Assembly: GCA_900473915.1 (NCBI GenBank) | Contig: UCNG01000001.1 | Coordinates: 1 to 64,000, forward strand | From: Hyphomicrobiales bacterium | GTDB lineage: Bacteria > Pseudomonadota > Alphaproteobacteria > Rhizobiales > Rhizobiaceae | Direction of reading: 5' to 3' | Length of the DNA stretch: 64,000 bases | Part shown: one piece after another, positions 1 to 11,219 of the stretch | Layout: every line of letters starts with the position of its first letter | How positions within the stretch are numbered: position 1 is the stretch's first letter | The notes under the pieces: model-generated | Databases searched by the model: none | What the model was told of the DNA's origin: nothing | Seen by the model: the letters and a program-made list of their open reading frames with translations, nothing else | Position numbers and translations under genes: made by a program

Positions 1-40
1 CTTTTGCTGGAAATGCTCTCAAAGCCGGTAGAACTTTGTT

Positions 41-75
41 CCGACATTTGCATCGACCGGCGACGCAAATGTCGG
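41..75. repeat. Intergenic hairpin after the substrate-binding protein gene
   Basis: Perfect inverted repeat: CCGACATTTGC (41-51) pairs with GCAAATGTCGG (65-75) around a 13-base loop. It lies just downstream of the minus-strand substrate-binding protein gene and has no T-run, so it looks more like an mRNA-stabilising or partial-termination structure between a binding protein and a permease gene than a full terminator. The permease would lie beyond the window edge (inference). Confidence 0.5.
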
Positions 76-90
76 AGACGGATCGCTGGA

Positions 91-1044
91 TCAGTCGATC
101 TTGCTGGTGGCGCGGTCGATGACGGCCTGCGGGAACTCGACGCCCATCTTCTTGGCTGCACCAAGATTGATGACGAGATCGGTACCCTTGGCGATGTCGA
201 CCGAAATGTCGCCCGGCTTTTCGCCCTTCAGAATCTTGACCACGACGGCGCCGGTCTGCTTGCCGACATCATAATAGTTGAAGCCAAGCGCAGCCACTGC
301 GCCGCGCTTCACGGAATCCGTATCGGCGGTGAAGAGCGGCAGCTTGCTTTCCTCGGCAACGCCGACGGCGCTTTCCAGAGCCGAGACGATGGTGTTGTCG
401 GTCGGGACATACATCGCATCCGCGCGGCCAACGAGCGCACGGGCAGCGCCCTGCACTTCAGCCGACTTGGTGGCGGCCGATTCAACGATTTCGATGCCTT
501 CGGCGGAAGCAGCTTCCTTCAGCGCCGCCAGAAGCGACACGGAATTGGTTTCGCCGGAATTGTAAAGATAGCCGAGCTTCTTGATGTTCGGCATCACTTC
601 CTTGATGAGCTTGATATGCTCCGCAACAGGCGACATGTCGGAAAGGCCGGTGACATTGCCGCCGGGCTTTGCCATGTCCTTGACGAGCTGCGCGCCGACC
701 GGATCGGAAACGGCGGTGAAGACCACCGGAATATCGCGGGTGGCCGAAACGACGGCCTGTGCCGACGGCGTGGAGATCGGGACGATCACGTCCGGCGCTT
801 CGCCGACGAACTGGCGGGCGATCTGCGCTGCGGTTGCCGGGTTGCCCTGTGCGGACTGGTAGACGAATTTCAGGTTTTCGCCTTCCTTGAAGCCTGCTTC
901 CGCCAGCGCGTCCTTCACGCCGTCGCGGGCGGCGTCGAGGGCCGGATGTTCAACGATGGCGGTTACGGCGACGGTGACGTCTTTTGCCTGTGCCGAAGTG
1001 GCAATGGCCGTTGCGGCCAGCAAGGCCAGAAGCATAGAACGCAT
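91..1044 (-). CDS. ABC-type transporter substrate-binding protein (TrpX-like, COG2984 family)
   Basis: A 317-residue periplasmic binding protein. It starts with a typical signal peptide (MRSMLLALLAATAIATSAQA) and continues into a two-lobe type 1 periplasmic-binding fold of the TrpX/COG2984 family, whose members feed small amino-acid-like ligands to a permease and ATPase. Motifs seen include ISTPSAQAV and DPVGAQLV. The start at 1044 is chosen because GGGGAG precedes it at good spacing and it opens directly with the signal peptide; the frame extends 80 codons upstream without a signal. Permease and ATPase genes are not visible and should lie left of the window. The ligand cannot be told from sequence. 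Confidence 0.85.
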   Translation of the reverse strand: MRSMLLALLAATAIATSAQAKDVTVAVTAIVEHPALDAARDGVKDALAEAGFKEGENLKFVYQSAQGNPATAAQIARQFVGEAPDVIVPISTPSAQAVVSATRDIPVVFTAVSDPVGAQLVKDMAKPGGNVTGLSDMSPVAEHIKLIKEVMPNIKKLGYLYNSGETNSVSLLAALKEAASAEGIEIVESAATKSAEVQGAARALVGRADAMYVPTDNTIVSALESAVGVAEESKLPLFTADTDSVKRGAVAALGFNYYDVGKQTGAVVVKILKGEKPGDISVDIAKGTDLVINLGAAKKMGVEFPQAVIDRATSKID

Positions 1045-1313
1045 GAAAATCTCCCCTGTTTTGGTGCGTTGCTTATCGGCAAACACCTTTTCTCCAATAA
1101 CCTCAGATTGAAGGTTTATCCGCCAGATTTGAGGCTTAATCGGCTCCGGATAGACTGTCAACGTATCCGAAGAAGGTGCGGTTGCTTCCCGCGTGAAAGC
1201 TGCAGGTTGCGAATACTGAACACTGTGTCCGTGTTTGGCGCCCTTCCAATCGTGCCCTGCGCCGCCATATTGGACGGGAACCAAATTTTTGCCCGCAATC
1301 AGGGAACATCATC

Positions 1314-2336
1314 ATGAAGAAAATCGGCTTTCTTTCCTTCGGCCACTGGTCGCCGTCGCCGCAATCGGGAACCCGTTCGGCAAGCGATACACTTCTGCAG
1401 TCGATCGATCTGGCCGTCGCCGCCGAGGAACTGGGGGCCGATGGCGCCTATTTCCGCGTGCATCATTTTGCGCGCCAGCTCGCTTCGCCCTTTCCGCTGC
1501 TTGCAGCCATTGGCGCCAAAACCAGCAAGATCGAGATCGGCACCGCCGTCATCGACATGCGGTATGAAAATCCGCTCTATATGGTCGAGGATGCTGGTGC
1601 TGCCGACCTGATCTCCAAGGGCCGCTTGCAGCTTGGCATCAGCCGCGGCTCGCCGGAACAGGTGATCGACGGCTGGCGTTATTTCGGCTATGCGCCGGAA
1701 GAGGGCAAGACCGATGCCGATATGGGCCGCCAGCATGGCGAGGTGTTTTTCGAGGCGCTGAAGGGACAGGGCTTTGCCCAGCCCAATCCGCGCCCGATGT
1801 TTCCGAACCCTCCCGGTCTGCTGCGCCTTGAGCCGCACTCGGAAGGCCTTCGCGACCGGATCTGGTGGGGCGCTGCATCGGACGCTACGGCTGTGTGGGC
1901 GGCAAAGCTTGGCATGAACCTGCAAAGCTCGACCTTGAAGAAGGACGAGTCTGGCGAACCGCTGCACATCCAGCAGGCCAAGCAGATTCGCGCCTATCGT
2001 GAAGCCTGGAAGGAAGCCGGACATACGCGCACGCCGCGTGTCTCGGTGAGCCGCAGCATCTTCGCGCTCGTCGACGATCGCGACCGGGCCTATTTCGGCA
2101 ATGGCGGCAAGGAACAGGATTCCATCGGTTATATCGAGGAAGACCTGCGGGCCGTCTTCGGGCGGTCCTATGCTGCCGAGCCTGACCGGCTGATCGAGGA
2201 GCTGGCCAAGGACGAGGCGATTGCCGAAGCCGATACGCTGCTTCTCACCGTGCCGAACCAGCTTGGCGTCGAGTACAACGCGCATGTGATCGAGTCGATC
2301 CTCAAGCATGTCGCGCCGGGTCTCGGCTGGCGGTGA
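1314..2336 (+). CDS. LLM class (luciferase-like) flavin-dependent oxidoreductase
   Basis: A 340-residue protein with the luciferase-like monooxygenase TIM-barrel pattern: N-terminal KKIGFLSFGHW, then GADGAYFRVHHF, and the typical LISKGRLQLGISRG segment. Such proteins use reduced FMN or F420 to oxidise organic substrates, usually in the cytoplasm; the substrate is not predictable. It is transcribed away from the binding-protein gene (269-base gap) and ends 34 bases before the convergent DUF993 gene, separated by a bidirectional hairpin terminator. No sign that it belongs to the LacI-controlled cluster beyond adjacency. Confidence 0.85.
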   Translation: MKKIGFLSFGHWSPSPQSGTRSASDTLLQSIDLAVAAEELGADGAYFRVHHFARQLASPFPLLAAIGAKTSKIEIGTAVIDMRYENPLYMVEDAGAADLISKGRLQLGISRGSPEQVIDGWRYFGYAPEEGKTDADMGRQHGEVFFEALKGQGFAQPNPRPMFPNPPGLLRLEPHSEGLRDRIWWGAASDATAVWAAKLGMNLQSSTLKKDESGEPLHIQQAKQIRAYREAWKEAGHTRTPRVSVSRSIFALVDDRDRAYFGNGGKEQDSIGYIEEDLRAVFGRSYAAEPDRLIEELAKDEAIAEADTLLLTVPNQLGVEYNAHVIESILKHVAPGLGWR

Positions 2337-2344
2337 CGAGTTGG

Positions 2345-2370
2345 AAACAGGCGGCGAAACCCGCCTGTTT
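2345..2370. terminator. Bidirectional terminator between convergent genes
   Basis: Ten-base stem AAACAGGCGG (2345-2354) with CCGCCTGTTT (2361-2370) and a six-base loop, in the 34-base gap between the convergent oxidoreductase and DUF993 genes. The T-rich 3' arm is followed by another T on the + strand. Confidence 0.75.
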
Positions 2371-3540
2371 TCACGATATGCCGTGAACGGCCAGAAGCTT
2401 TCTCATGCGGCGAATGGCGAGTTCCGGCTGGTCCAGCACATTGGCTTGATCGGCAAGGCGGAAAATGTCGGCGTAGTGCAAGATGCCACGCGCCGACTGC
2501 ATTCCGGCTGGCATGGTGAAATGGGTCTGGTGGCCGTTCAGCCAGGCGAGAAACACCACGCCCGCCTTGTAATATTGCGTCGGCGCCTCAAAGATCTTGC
2601 GCGATAGCGGCACGGTCGGCTCGATGATCGCGCGGAAGCGGGCATTGTCGCCTGCCGCGAGCGTTGCAAGCGCGCTGGATGCCTGCGGGGCGACTGCGTC
2701 GAAAATGCCAAGCAGCGCATGGCTGTGCCTGTTTCCGTCGCCTTCGATCAGCGGCGCATAGTTGAAATCATCGCCCGTGAAGCACAGCACGCCTTCCGGC
2801 AGGCGGTTGCGCAATGCGATTTCATAGCGCTCCTCCAGAAGCGAAATTTTTATGCCTTCCACCTTGCCGCGATTGGTTTCGATGATGCCAATGACGGTGT
2901 TCAGTGCTTCATCGAAATTTTCCGATCCCCAATAGCCCCTGAGCTGCGGGTCGAACATATCGCCCAGCCAGTGCAGCACGACCTTTTCACGGGCTTGCGC
3001 GAGAATCCGGCCATAGACCTTGACGTAGTCGTCCGGCGATCTGGCGATGCGGGCCAGTGCGCGGCTGGCCATCAGGATGAAACGGCCGCCGTGCTTTTCG
3101 ATGAAACCGGCCTGTGTTTCATAGGCCTTGATGATGTCGTCGAGGCTTTTTGCTTTCGCCGGATCGAGGTGGTCGGTGCCGGCGCCGCTGGCGAGATCGG
3201 CGCCTGCCACCGTCCTGCTTTCCGCCAGCGAGCGGCGGATCAGTTCCTGTGCGCCTGCCCAGTTCAGCCCCATGCCGCGCTGCGACGTATCCATCGCTTC
3301 CGCGATCCTGAAACCGAGGCCCCACAGGTGATGGCGGAAAGCCATGGTCGCGTCCCAGTCGATGGCCGGATCGTTCCACGGGCGGGTATCTTTCAGCGGA
3401 TCGGAAACCACATGCGCTGCCGCATAGGCGATGCGGTTGAACTGCGGCGGGTTTTTGGGGCGCGGCGTTTGTGTCCCGGTCAGCCTGTAGGCATTCAGGC
3501 TTCCATTGCCGTCCGGCAGGATCAGTTGATGATCGCCCAT
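2371..3540 (-). CDS. DHDPS-like DUF993 family protein (predicted aldolase/lyase fold)
   Basis: A 389-residue protein matching the DUF993 family, annotated elsewhere as dihydrodipicolinate-synthase-like. The segment VEGIKISLLEERYE carries a Lys at the position expected for a Schiff-base lysine on a DHDPS-type barrel (inference from fold). The start at 3540 is preceded by GGAGGAAC at 7-8 bases; the open frame extends further upstream without a ribosome site. It is divergent from the LacI-type regulator gene and its upstream region carries a copy of the regulator's presumed operator, so it is likely co-regulated with the + strand cluster. Reaction unknown; carbon-carbon cleavage of a sugar-acid or keto-acid intermediate is a reasonable guess. 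Confidence 0.7.
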   Translation of the reverse strand: MGDHQLILPDGNGSLNAYRLTGTQTPRPKNPPQFNRIAYAAAHVVSDPLKDTRPWNDPAIDWDATMAFRHHLWGLGFRIAEAMDTSQRGMGLNWAGAQELIRRSLAESRTVAGADLASGAGTDHLDPAKAKSLDDIIKAYETQAGFIEKHGGRFILMASRALARIARSPDDYVKVYGRILAQAREKVVLHWLGDMFDPQLRGYWGSENFDEALNTVIGIIETNRGKVEGIKISLLEERYEIALRNRLPEGVLCFTGDDFNYAPLIEGDGNRHSHALLGIFDAVAPQASSALATLAAGDNARFRAIIEPTVPLSRKIFEAPTQYYKAGVVFLAWLNGHQTHFTMPAGMQSARGILHYADIFRLADQANVLDQPELAIRRMRKLLAVHGIS

Positions 3541-3574
3541 GATTGTTCCTCCGCCTCTCATGCCGTTTTTTAGT

Positions 3575-3588
3575 TTAGAACGTTCCAA
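3575..3588. promoter_or_regulatory. LacI-family operator O1 (near-palindrome)
   Basis: TTAGAACGTTCCAA differs by one base from the perfect palindrome found at 3741-3754. It sits 35 bases before the start codon of the divergent DUF993 gene, where it could block that promoter. The CG centre is typical of LacI-family sites. Confidence 0.7.
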
Positions 3589-3731
3589 ATAGCAATTCGG
3601 TCAAAAATTGTGGCGAAAGTGTGATTTGAGCGTGTTTTGGCGCCAAACACGATTTTTCGGGAAAAAGATGCGCCGAAAGCCGGCTTGAATTGTGGCGAAC
3701 TCAAGGCGCAGAACGGTTCTTCTCTCGGCTC

Positions 3732-3760
3732 TTGACAGTGTTGGAACGTTCCAATTAAAT
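3732..3760 (+). promoter_or_regulatory. Promoter of the LacI-type regulator with operator O2 filling the spacer
   Basis: A -35 box TTGACA (3732-3737) and a -10 box TTAAAT (3755-3760) are separated by exactly 17 bases. The perfect 14-base palindrome TTGGAACGTTCCAA (3741-3754) occupies all but three bases of the spacer. Regulator bound here would exclude RNA polymerase, implying negative autoregulation (inference). Confidence 0.75.
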
Positions 3761-3784
3761 CGGCAGTCGAAATCGGAGCAGATC

Positions 3785-5823
<2,039 letters not shown>

Positions 5824-5828
5824 GACTT

Positions 5829-7439
5829 ATGAGCAAGCATATTTCATTTGCAGAAGCCGCTGCACTTATCCCCGACAATGCAGTGGTTTCCGTTTCGTCA
5901 TCGAGCGGCCTTGGCTGCCCGGATATGATGCTGAAGGCCATTGGCGAGCGGTTCGATGCAACCGGCCATCCCCAAAACATCACCACGCTGCACCCGATCG
6001 CGGCGGGCGATATGAGCGGCATCAAGGGTGTCGATTACATCGCCAAGAAGGGGCTTCTCAAGAAGATCATTGGCGGTTCCTATCCGTCCGGGCCATCAAG
6101 CGCCGAGCCGCCGCTGATCTGGCAGATGATCACCAATAACGAGATCCCGGCCTATAATATCCCGTCCGGCATATTGTTCGACATGCACCGCGAAGCTGCC
6201 GCCAAGCGCCCCGGCGTGCTGACCAAAGTGGGGCTTGATACATTCGTCGATCCCAAGCGTCAGGGCACGGCGATGAACGACAAGGCGCGGGAGGAACCTG
6301 TCGTCAAGCATGTCAGCTTTGAGGGCGAGGACTGGCTGTTCTTCCCCAATATCGTGCCGCATGTCACCATCATCCGGGCAACGACTGCGGATGAACGCGG
6401 CAATCTCACCTATGAGCACGAGGGTGCCTATCTCGGCGGTCTGGATCAGGCGCTGGCGGCACGCAACAATGGCGGCATCGTCATTGCGCAGGTGAAGCGC
6501 ATTGCCAAGGAAGGCACGCTGAAGCCGCATGATGTGCGCGTGCCGGGTGTTCTGGTTGATTATATCGTGGTCGATCCCGACCAGAAGCAGACGACGCAGA
6601 CGCTCTATGATCCGGCTATTTCCGGCGAGATTTTCCGCCCGCTGGATACGTTCCGTCTGCCCGAGTTCAATATCCAGAAGGCGATTGCGCGGCGTGTGGC
6701 GCAGGAATTGCAGGCGGGAAGTGCGGTCAATCTTGGCTTTGGCATTTCCGCCAATGTGCCGCGCATTCTGCTGGAAGAGGGCCTGCATGGCGCGGTGACA
6801 TGGGTGATCGAGCAGGGCGCTGTCGGCGGCGTGCCGTTGCTGGATTTCGCCTTTGGCTGCGCATCCAATGCCGACGCTTATATGCCGTCGCCCTATCAGT
6901 TCACCTATTTTCAAGGCGCTGGCTTCGACGCCTCGCTTCTGTCCTTTCTTGAGATCGGACGCGACGGTTCGGTCAATGTGTCGAAGCTTTCATTCCGTCC
7001 GCATGTGACGGCGGGCGCTGGCGGCTTTGTCGATATTACCGCGCGCGCCAGGAAGATTGTTTTCTCGGGCATGTTCAATGCCGGGGCAAAACTTTCGGTC
7101 ACTAACGGCAAACTGGTGATCGAGAAGGAAGGCAAGCTGAAAAAGCTTGTCACGCAAGTCGAGCATGTCACCTTCTCCGGCCCGCGTGGCGTCCAGCAGG
7201 GGCAGGACATTACCTATGTCACCGAGCGCGCCGTGATGAAGCTGACTGCGGACGGCATCGTGCTGACCGAGATTGCGCCCGGTATCGACTTGCAGGCGCA
7301 TATTCTCGATCAGGCTGAGTTTCCGCTGATTGTCTCTGACCGGCTCAAGACCATGGACGAGGCGCTGTTCCGCGAAGAGCCGATAGGACTCACGCTGCCG
7401 CAAAAGCCAGCGCGAAAGCTGGAGGCGCAGCATGGCTGA
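5829..7439 (+). CDS. Acyl-CoA:acetate/3-ketoacid CoA-transferase (YdiF-like, fused subunits)
   Basis: A 536-residue family I CoA-transferase in which the alpha and beta halves are fused, as in YdiF and propionate CoA-transferase. The catalytic glutamate is expected at E328 in IEQGAVGG, matching the E-x-G-x-x-G active-site motif. It would move CoA from acetyl- or succinyl-CoA to a carboxylic-acid intermediate. An in-frame TTG at 5820 is possible but overlaps the previous stop; the ATG at 5829 encodes the normal MSKHISF start. The end overlaps the next gene by eight bases. In context it probably activates the acid made by the downstream aldehyde dehydrogenase. Confidence 0.88.
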   Translation: MSKHISFAEAAALIPDNAVVSVSSSSGLGCPDMMLKAIGERFDATGHPQNITTLHPIAAGDMSGIKGVDYIAKKGLLKKIIGGSYPSGPSSAEPPLIWQMITNNEIPAYNIPSGILFDMHREAAAKRPGVLTKVGLDTFVDPKRQGTAMNDKAREEPVVKHVSFEGEDWLFFPNIVPHVTIIRATTADERGNLTYEHEGAYLGGLDQALAARNNGGIVIAQVKRIAKEGTLKPHDVRVPGVLVDYIVVDPDQKQTTQTLYDPAISGEIFRPLDTFRLPEFNIQKAIARRVAQELQAGSAVNLGFGISANVPRILLEEGLHGAVTWVIEQGAVGGVPLLDFAFGCASNADAYMPSPYQFTYFQGAGFDASLLSFLEIGRDGSVNVSKLSFRPHVTAGAGGFVDITARARKIVFSGMFNAGAKLSVTNGKLVIEKEGKLKKLVTQVEHVTFSGPRGVQQGQDITYVTERAVMKLTADGIVLTEIAPGIDLQAHILDQAEFPLIVSDRLKTMDEALFREEPIGLTLPQKPARKLEAQHG

Positions 7440-8208
7440 CAGAATAGAAATTACCATCGAAAACCACATCGCCGTCATGACGATCAGGCGACCCGAAAAG
7501 CTCAATGCCTTCGATATCGAGCTTTTGCAGGAATTGTCTGCCGCCTGCGACCGGGTGGAGGCGGATAGCCGCGTGCGGGTCGCGATCCTGACCGGTGAAG
7601 GGAAAGCCTTTTCCGCAGGCGGCGACATCAAGGCCTGGGGTGGCATGGAGCCGCAAGAGTTTGGCCATGCCTGGGTGCGCTACGGGCATCGTGTGTTTGA
7701 GCGTCTGGCGACTTTGCGTGTGCCGCTGATCGCGGCGATGAATGGTCATGCGCTGGGCGGCGGGCTGGAACTGGCGGGTGCCGCCGATATCCGCATTGTC
7801 GAGCAGCAGGCGAAGATCGGCCTGCCGGAAACCTCGCTCGGCATGGTGCCCGGATGGTCGGGCACGCAGCGCCTTGTGCGCCGTTTCGGGGCGCAGATCG
7901 TGCGCCGCATGGTGCTGGGCGGCGAAATGTTCACGGCTGACGAAGCGCTGTCGCATGGACTGGTCGATCATGTGGTCGATACGGGCGAAGCCTTGCAGGC
8001 GGCGCAGGACTATGCGGCGCGGGTGGCAAAACGCGGACCGGCAGCGCTCGAAATTTCCAAGCTGATGCTGTCTGTCGCCAATGGCGAGGACAAAGGAACC
8101 GCTGTCGAGGCGCTGGGGTCCATCCTCGTCGCCAAGACTGGCGATCTGAAAGAAGGCGTGCGCTCGTTTGCCGAAAAGCGCGAAGCGAATTTTGAAGGAA
8201 AATGGTGA
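7432..8208 (+). CDS. Enoyl-CoA hydratase/isomerase family protein
   Basis: A 258-residue crotonase-fold protein. The oxyanion-hole segment AFSAGGDIKAW and both glutamates of true hydratases are present (HALGGGLELAG and LPETSLGMVPG), so hydration of a 2-enoyl-CoA is plausible. Its start overlaps the CoA-transferase stop by eight bases and its own stop overlaps the aldehyde dehydrogenase start (ATGA), indicating a translationally coupled operon. The substrate is unknown; a CoA ester formed by the upstream transferase is the obvious candidate. Confidence 0.88.
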   Translation: MADRIEITIENHIAVMTIRRPEKLNAFDIELLQELSAACDRVEADSRVRVAILTGEGKAFSAGGDIKAWGGMEPQEFGHAWVRYGHRVFERLATLRVPLIAAMNGHALGGGLELAGAADIRIVEQQAKIGLPETSLGMVPGWSGTQRLVRRFGAQIVRRMVLGGEMFTADEALSHGLVDHVVDTGEALQAAQDYAARVAKRGPAALEISKLMLSVANGEDKGTAVEALGSILVAKTGDLKEGVRSFAEKREANFEGKW

Positions 8209-9722
8209 TGAGCGTTATTGTGAAACCGCAGCCGTTGACCGGGCTGGAAGTCCGCGAATTCTCCATGCTGATCGATGGCAAATGGGTGGGCAGTGATAGC
8301 GGAAAGAGCATTGAGCGCGCGGCGCCCGGCCATGGCGTCACCGTCAGCCGCTATCCGGCGGGCAACAAGGCCGATGTGGAGCGCGCTGTTGCGAGCGCCC
8401 GCAAGGCTTTCGATGATGGGCGCTGGTCGTCGAAAACTGCTTCGCAGCGTTCGCTGGTGCTGCTCAAAGCCGCTGATCTGATCGAGGCGCGGGCGGAAGA
8501 GCTTGCCTATCTCGATGCGATTGAAGCCGGCAAACCAATTTCGCAGGTGCGGGGAGAAATCGGTGGCGCTGTCGATATCTGGCGCTATGCGGCAGCACTT
8601 GCACGCGACCTGCATGGCGAAAGCTACAACACGCTGGGCGATGGCACTTTGGGCGTCGTGCTGCGCGAGGCGATTGGTGTGGTGTCGATCATCACGCCGT
8701 GGAATTTCCCGTTCCTGATCGTCGGCCAAAAGCTGCCTTTCGCGCTGGCTGCCGGTTGCACCGCAGTGGTGAAGCCTTCGGAACTGACCTCCGGCTCGAC
8801 ATTGCTGCTCGGTGAAATTCTGGCCGAGGCAGGTGTGCCGGACGGCGTCGTCAATATCGTCACCGGAACGGGTGCCGATGTCGGCCAGCATATGAGCACG
8901 CATCCGGATGTGGACATGGTGTCGTTCACCGGCTCGACCGGCGTGGGCAAGCTGACCATGGCCAATGCGGCGCAAACGCTGAAAAAAGTGTCGCTGGAGC
9001 TTGGCGGCAAGAACCCGCAAATCCTGTTTCCGGATGCGGATATGGATGCCTTTATCGACGCGGCGGTCTTCGGCGCATGGTTCAATGCGGGCGAGTGCTG
9101 CAATGCCGGGTCGCGCCTGATCGTGCACCGGTCGATTGTCGATGAGATTGTCGGGCGCGTGGCCGATCTGTCGAAAAAGGTGATCGTTGGCGATCCGCTT
9201 GATGTCAGCACGCAGGTCGGCGCGATCATCACGCCGCAGCATCTGACAAAGGTTGGCGCCTATGTCGATCAGGCCAAAAAGGCAGGCGCTGCGATTGCCC
9301 ATGGCGGCGATGTGCTGGACCTCGGCCTTGGCCAATATATGGGACCGACCATCCTTGCCGGTGTAAAGGCCGACATGGCCGTGGCGCGCGAGGAAGTGTT
9401 CGGGCCGGTTTTGTCGGTGCTGTCCTTCGATACGGTGGATGAGGCGATCTCGATTGCCAATGCGGTTGATTACGGGCTTTCGGCGGGCGTGTGGAGCCGC
9501 GATTTCGATACCTGCATGACCATCGGGCGCAAGGTGCGGGCGGGTACTGTCTGGATGAATACATTCATGGACGGCACGCCGGAACTGCCTTTCGGCGGCT
9601 ATCGCCAGTCCGGTCTGGGCCGCGAATTGGGGCGTCATGCGGTGGAGGATTACACCGAAACCAAGACGCTCAATATGCATATCGGCGCGCGGACGGGCTG
9701 GTGGATGCCGCAGGCTAGGTAG
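8208..9722 (+). CDS. NAD(P)-dependent aldehyde dehydrogenase
   Basis: A 504-residue ALDH superfamily enzyme of standard length. The catalytic Cys lies in FNAGECCNAGSRL and the general-base Glu in LELGGKNPQI; ITPWNFPFLI is the usual NAD-binding helix start. I prefer the ATG at 8208 (AAGGA about eight bases upstream, ATGA overlap with the hydratase stop) over the ATG two codons earlier. It should oxidise an aldehyde, perhaps produced by one of the two GMC oxidoreductases downstream, to the acid handled by the CoA-transferase (inference). Confidence 0.92.
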   Translation: MSVIVKPQPLTGLEVREFSMLIDGKWVGSDSGKSIERAAPGHGVTVSRYPAGNKADVERAVASARKAFDDGRWSSKTASQRSLVLLKAADLIEARAEELAYLDAIEAGKPISQVRGEIGGAVDIWRYAAALARDLHGESYNTLGDGTLGVVLREAIGVVSIITPWNFPFLIVGQKLPFALAAGCTAVVKPSELTSGSTLLLGEILAEAGVPDGVVNIVTGTGADVGQHMSTHPDVDMVSFTGSTGVGKLTMANAAQTLKKVSLELGGKNPQILFPDADMDAFIDAAVFGAWFNAGECCNAGSRLIVHRSIVDEIVGRVADLSKKVIVGDPLDVSTQVGAIITPQHLTKVGAYVDQAKKAGAAIAHGGDVLDLGLGQYMGPTILAGVKADMAVAREEVFGPVLSVLSFDTVDEAISIANAVDYGLSAGVWSRDFDTCMTIGRKVRAGTVWMNTFMDGTPELPFGGYRQSGLGRELGRHAVEDYTETKTLNMHIGARTGWWMPQAR

Positions 9723-9734
9723 GGAGTAGCGGCT

Positions 9735-11219
9735 TTGGGAGGACAGCCGGATATCGTCATTATCGGATCGGGTATCGGTGGCGCGACAATGGCCGCCGGT
9801 CTTGCCGCATCGGGCGCGGATATTCTTATTCTGGAGGCGGGAGAGCGCTTGGCCGACAGGCCGGAAAACCGCGACCCGCGCGCCATTTTCCAGCGCGGTT
9901 TCTTCCGCCCGCAAGAGTTCTGGCATGAGGCGGACGGCACGCCTTTCAATCCCGGCAACTATTACAATGTCGGCGGCAATTCCAAATTCTATGGCGCGGT
10001 GCTGATCCGCTATCGGCGCGAGGATTTTGAAGAGCTTGCGCATCTGGAAGGCGTGTCGCCCGCATGGCCCTTTGCCTATGAGGAACTGGAGCCGTGGTAT
10101 TGCAAGGCGGAAGAGTTGTTTCAGGTGCGCGGCGAACTGGGCGACGATCCGACCGAGCCGCATCATTCAAGGCCATATCCTTATGCGGCGGTGCGCGACG
10201 AGCGTCCGATTGCCGATGTGCGGGCGCGGCTGAAAAAGGCGGGGCTGCATCCGGCTTCCTTGCCATTGGGTGTTGATATCGAGCGCTGGCTGGCAAAGGC
10301 CAAGACGCCGTGGGATGCGCATCCCAATTGCGATGACGGCAAGATGGATGCGGAAAGCTGCCCGCTTGCGCAAGCGCTTCAATATCCGAATGTCCGGCTG
10401 GAAACGTCCGCGCGTGTGACGCGGCTGGAAGCGGGGCCGGATGGAAAGACTATTGTGGCGGTGCATTATGTGAAGAATGGCGAGGCGCTGGTCCTGCGCC
10501 CGAAGCTGATTATTCTCTCAGCGGGCGCTGTGCAGTCGGCGGCGCTTCTGTTGCGTTCGGGACTGGCAAACCGTTCCGATCAGGTCGGCCGCAATTTCAT
10601 GAATCATAATTCCAGTGCGGTGATCGCTTTCGATCCGCGCTATCGCAATGACAGCGTCTACCAGAAGACATTCGGTTTTAATGATTATTATCTGTCGGAT
10701 GGGGCAGGCGGGCCGCCGCTCGGCAATGTGCAATTGCTGGGTCGCGTGTCGGGGGCGATCCTGAAATCCAATATGCGCCAAGTGCCCGAATGGCTTTTGA
10801 ACCGCATTGCCGGGCATACAATCGATTTCTACGCCATGAGCGAAGACCTGCCATCGCCGGAAAGCCGCGTGAGCGTGGATGGCGATCGCATCGTCCTGCA
10901 TTGGGTGCGCAGCAACTGGAAGGCGCATCTGATGCTGGTCGAAAAGCTCAAATCAGCGCTGCGTGCGGCGGGCTTTCCGGTGGTGCTGTCGCGGGCTTTC
11001 GACCGGCGCACGCCGTCGCATCAATGCGGCACGGTGCGTATCGGCAACGATCCGGCGACGGCACCGCTTGATCCCTGGTGCCGCGCTTATGACCATCCCA
11101 ATCTCCATGTGGTCGATGCGTCGTTCCTGCCGACTTCGGCGGCAGTCAATCCGGCGCTGACCATTGCCGCGCAAGCCCTGCGCGTGGCGGACCATTTGAA
11201 CCGGGAGGTGCTGGCATGA
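9735..11219 (+). CDS. GMC family FAD-dependent oxidoreductase (first copy, TTG start)
   Basis: A 494-residue flavoprotein with the FAD-binding motif GSGIGGATMAAGL near the N-terminus, a C-terminal GMC active-site segment (PSHQCGT, supplying a His) and the closing NPALTI segment (supplying the Asn). It starts with TTG at 9735: AGGGAG lies eight bases upstream and no ATG precedes the FAD motif. GMC enzymes oxidise alcohol groups of sugars, choline or related compounds. No signal peptide is seen. Its sequence is clearly different from the second GMC protein at 11991. Its stop overlaps the SDR start (ATGA). Confidence 0.85.
   Translation: MGGQPDIVIIGSGIGGATMAAGLAASGADILILEAGERLADRPENRDPRAIFQRGFFRPQEFWHEADGTPFNPGNYYNVGGNSKFYGAVLIRYRREDFEELAHLEGVSPAWPFAYEELEPWYCKAEELFQVRGELGDDPTEPHHSRPYPYAAVRDERPIADVRARLKKAGLHPASLPLGVDIERWLAKAKTPWDAHPNCDDGKMDAESCPLAQALQYPNVRLETSARVTRLEAGPDGKTIVAVHYVKNGEALVLRPKLIILSAGAVQSAALLLRSGLANRSDQVGRNFMNHNSSAVIAFDPRYRNDSVYQKTFGFNDYYLSDGAGGPPLGNVQLLGRVSGAILKSNMRQVPEWLLNRIAGHTIDFYAMSEDLPSPESRVSVDGDRIVLHWVRSNWKAHLMLVEKLKSALRAAGFPVVLSRAFDRRTPSHQCGTVRIGNDPATAPLDPWCRAYDHPNLHVVDASFLPTSAAVNPALTIAAQALRVADHLNREVLA

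Noticed and set aside
8010-10166. A 718-codon antisense open frame across the hydratase, ALDH and GMC genes
   Set aside because: It runs opposite three well-supported genes and shows no domain motif; long antisense frames are common in GC-rich genomes.
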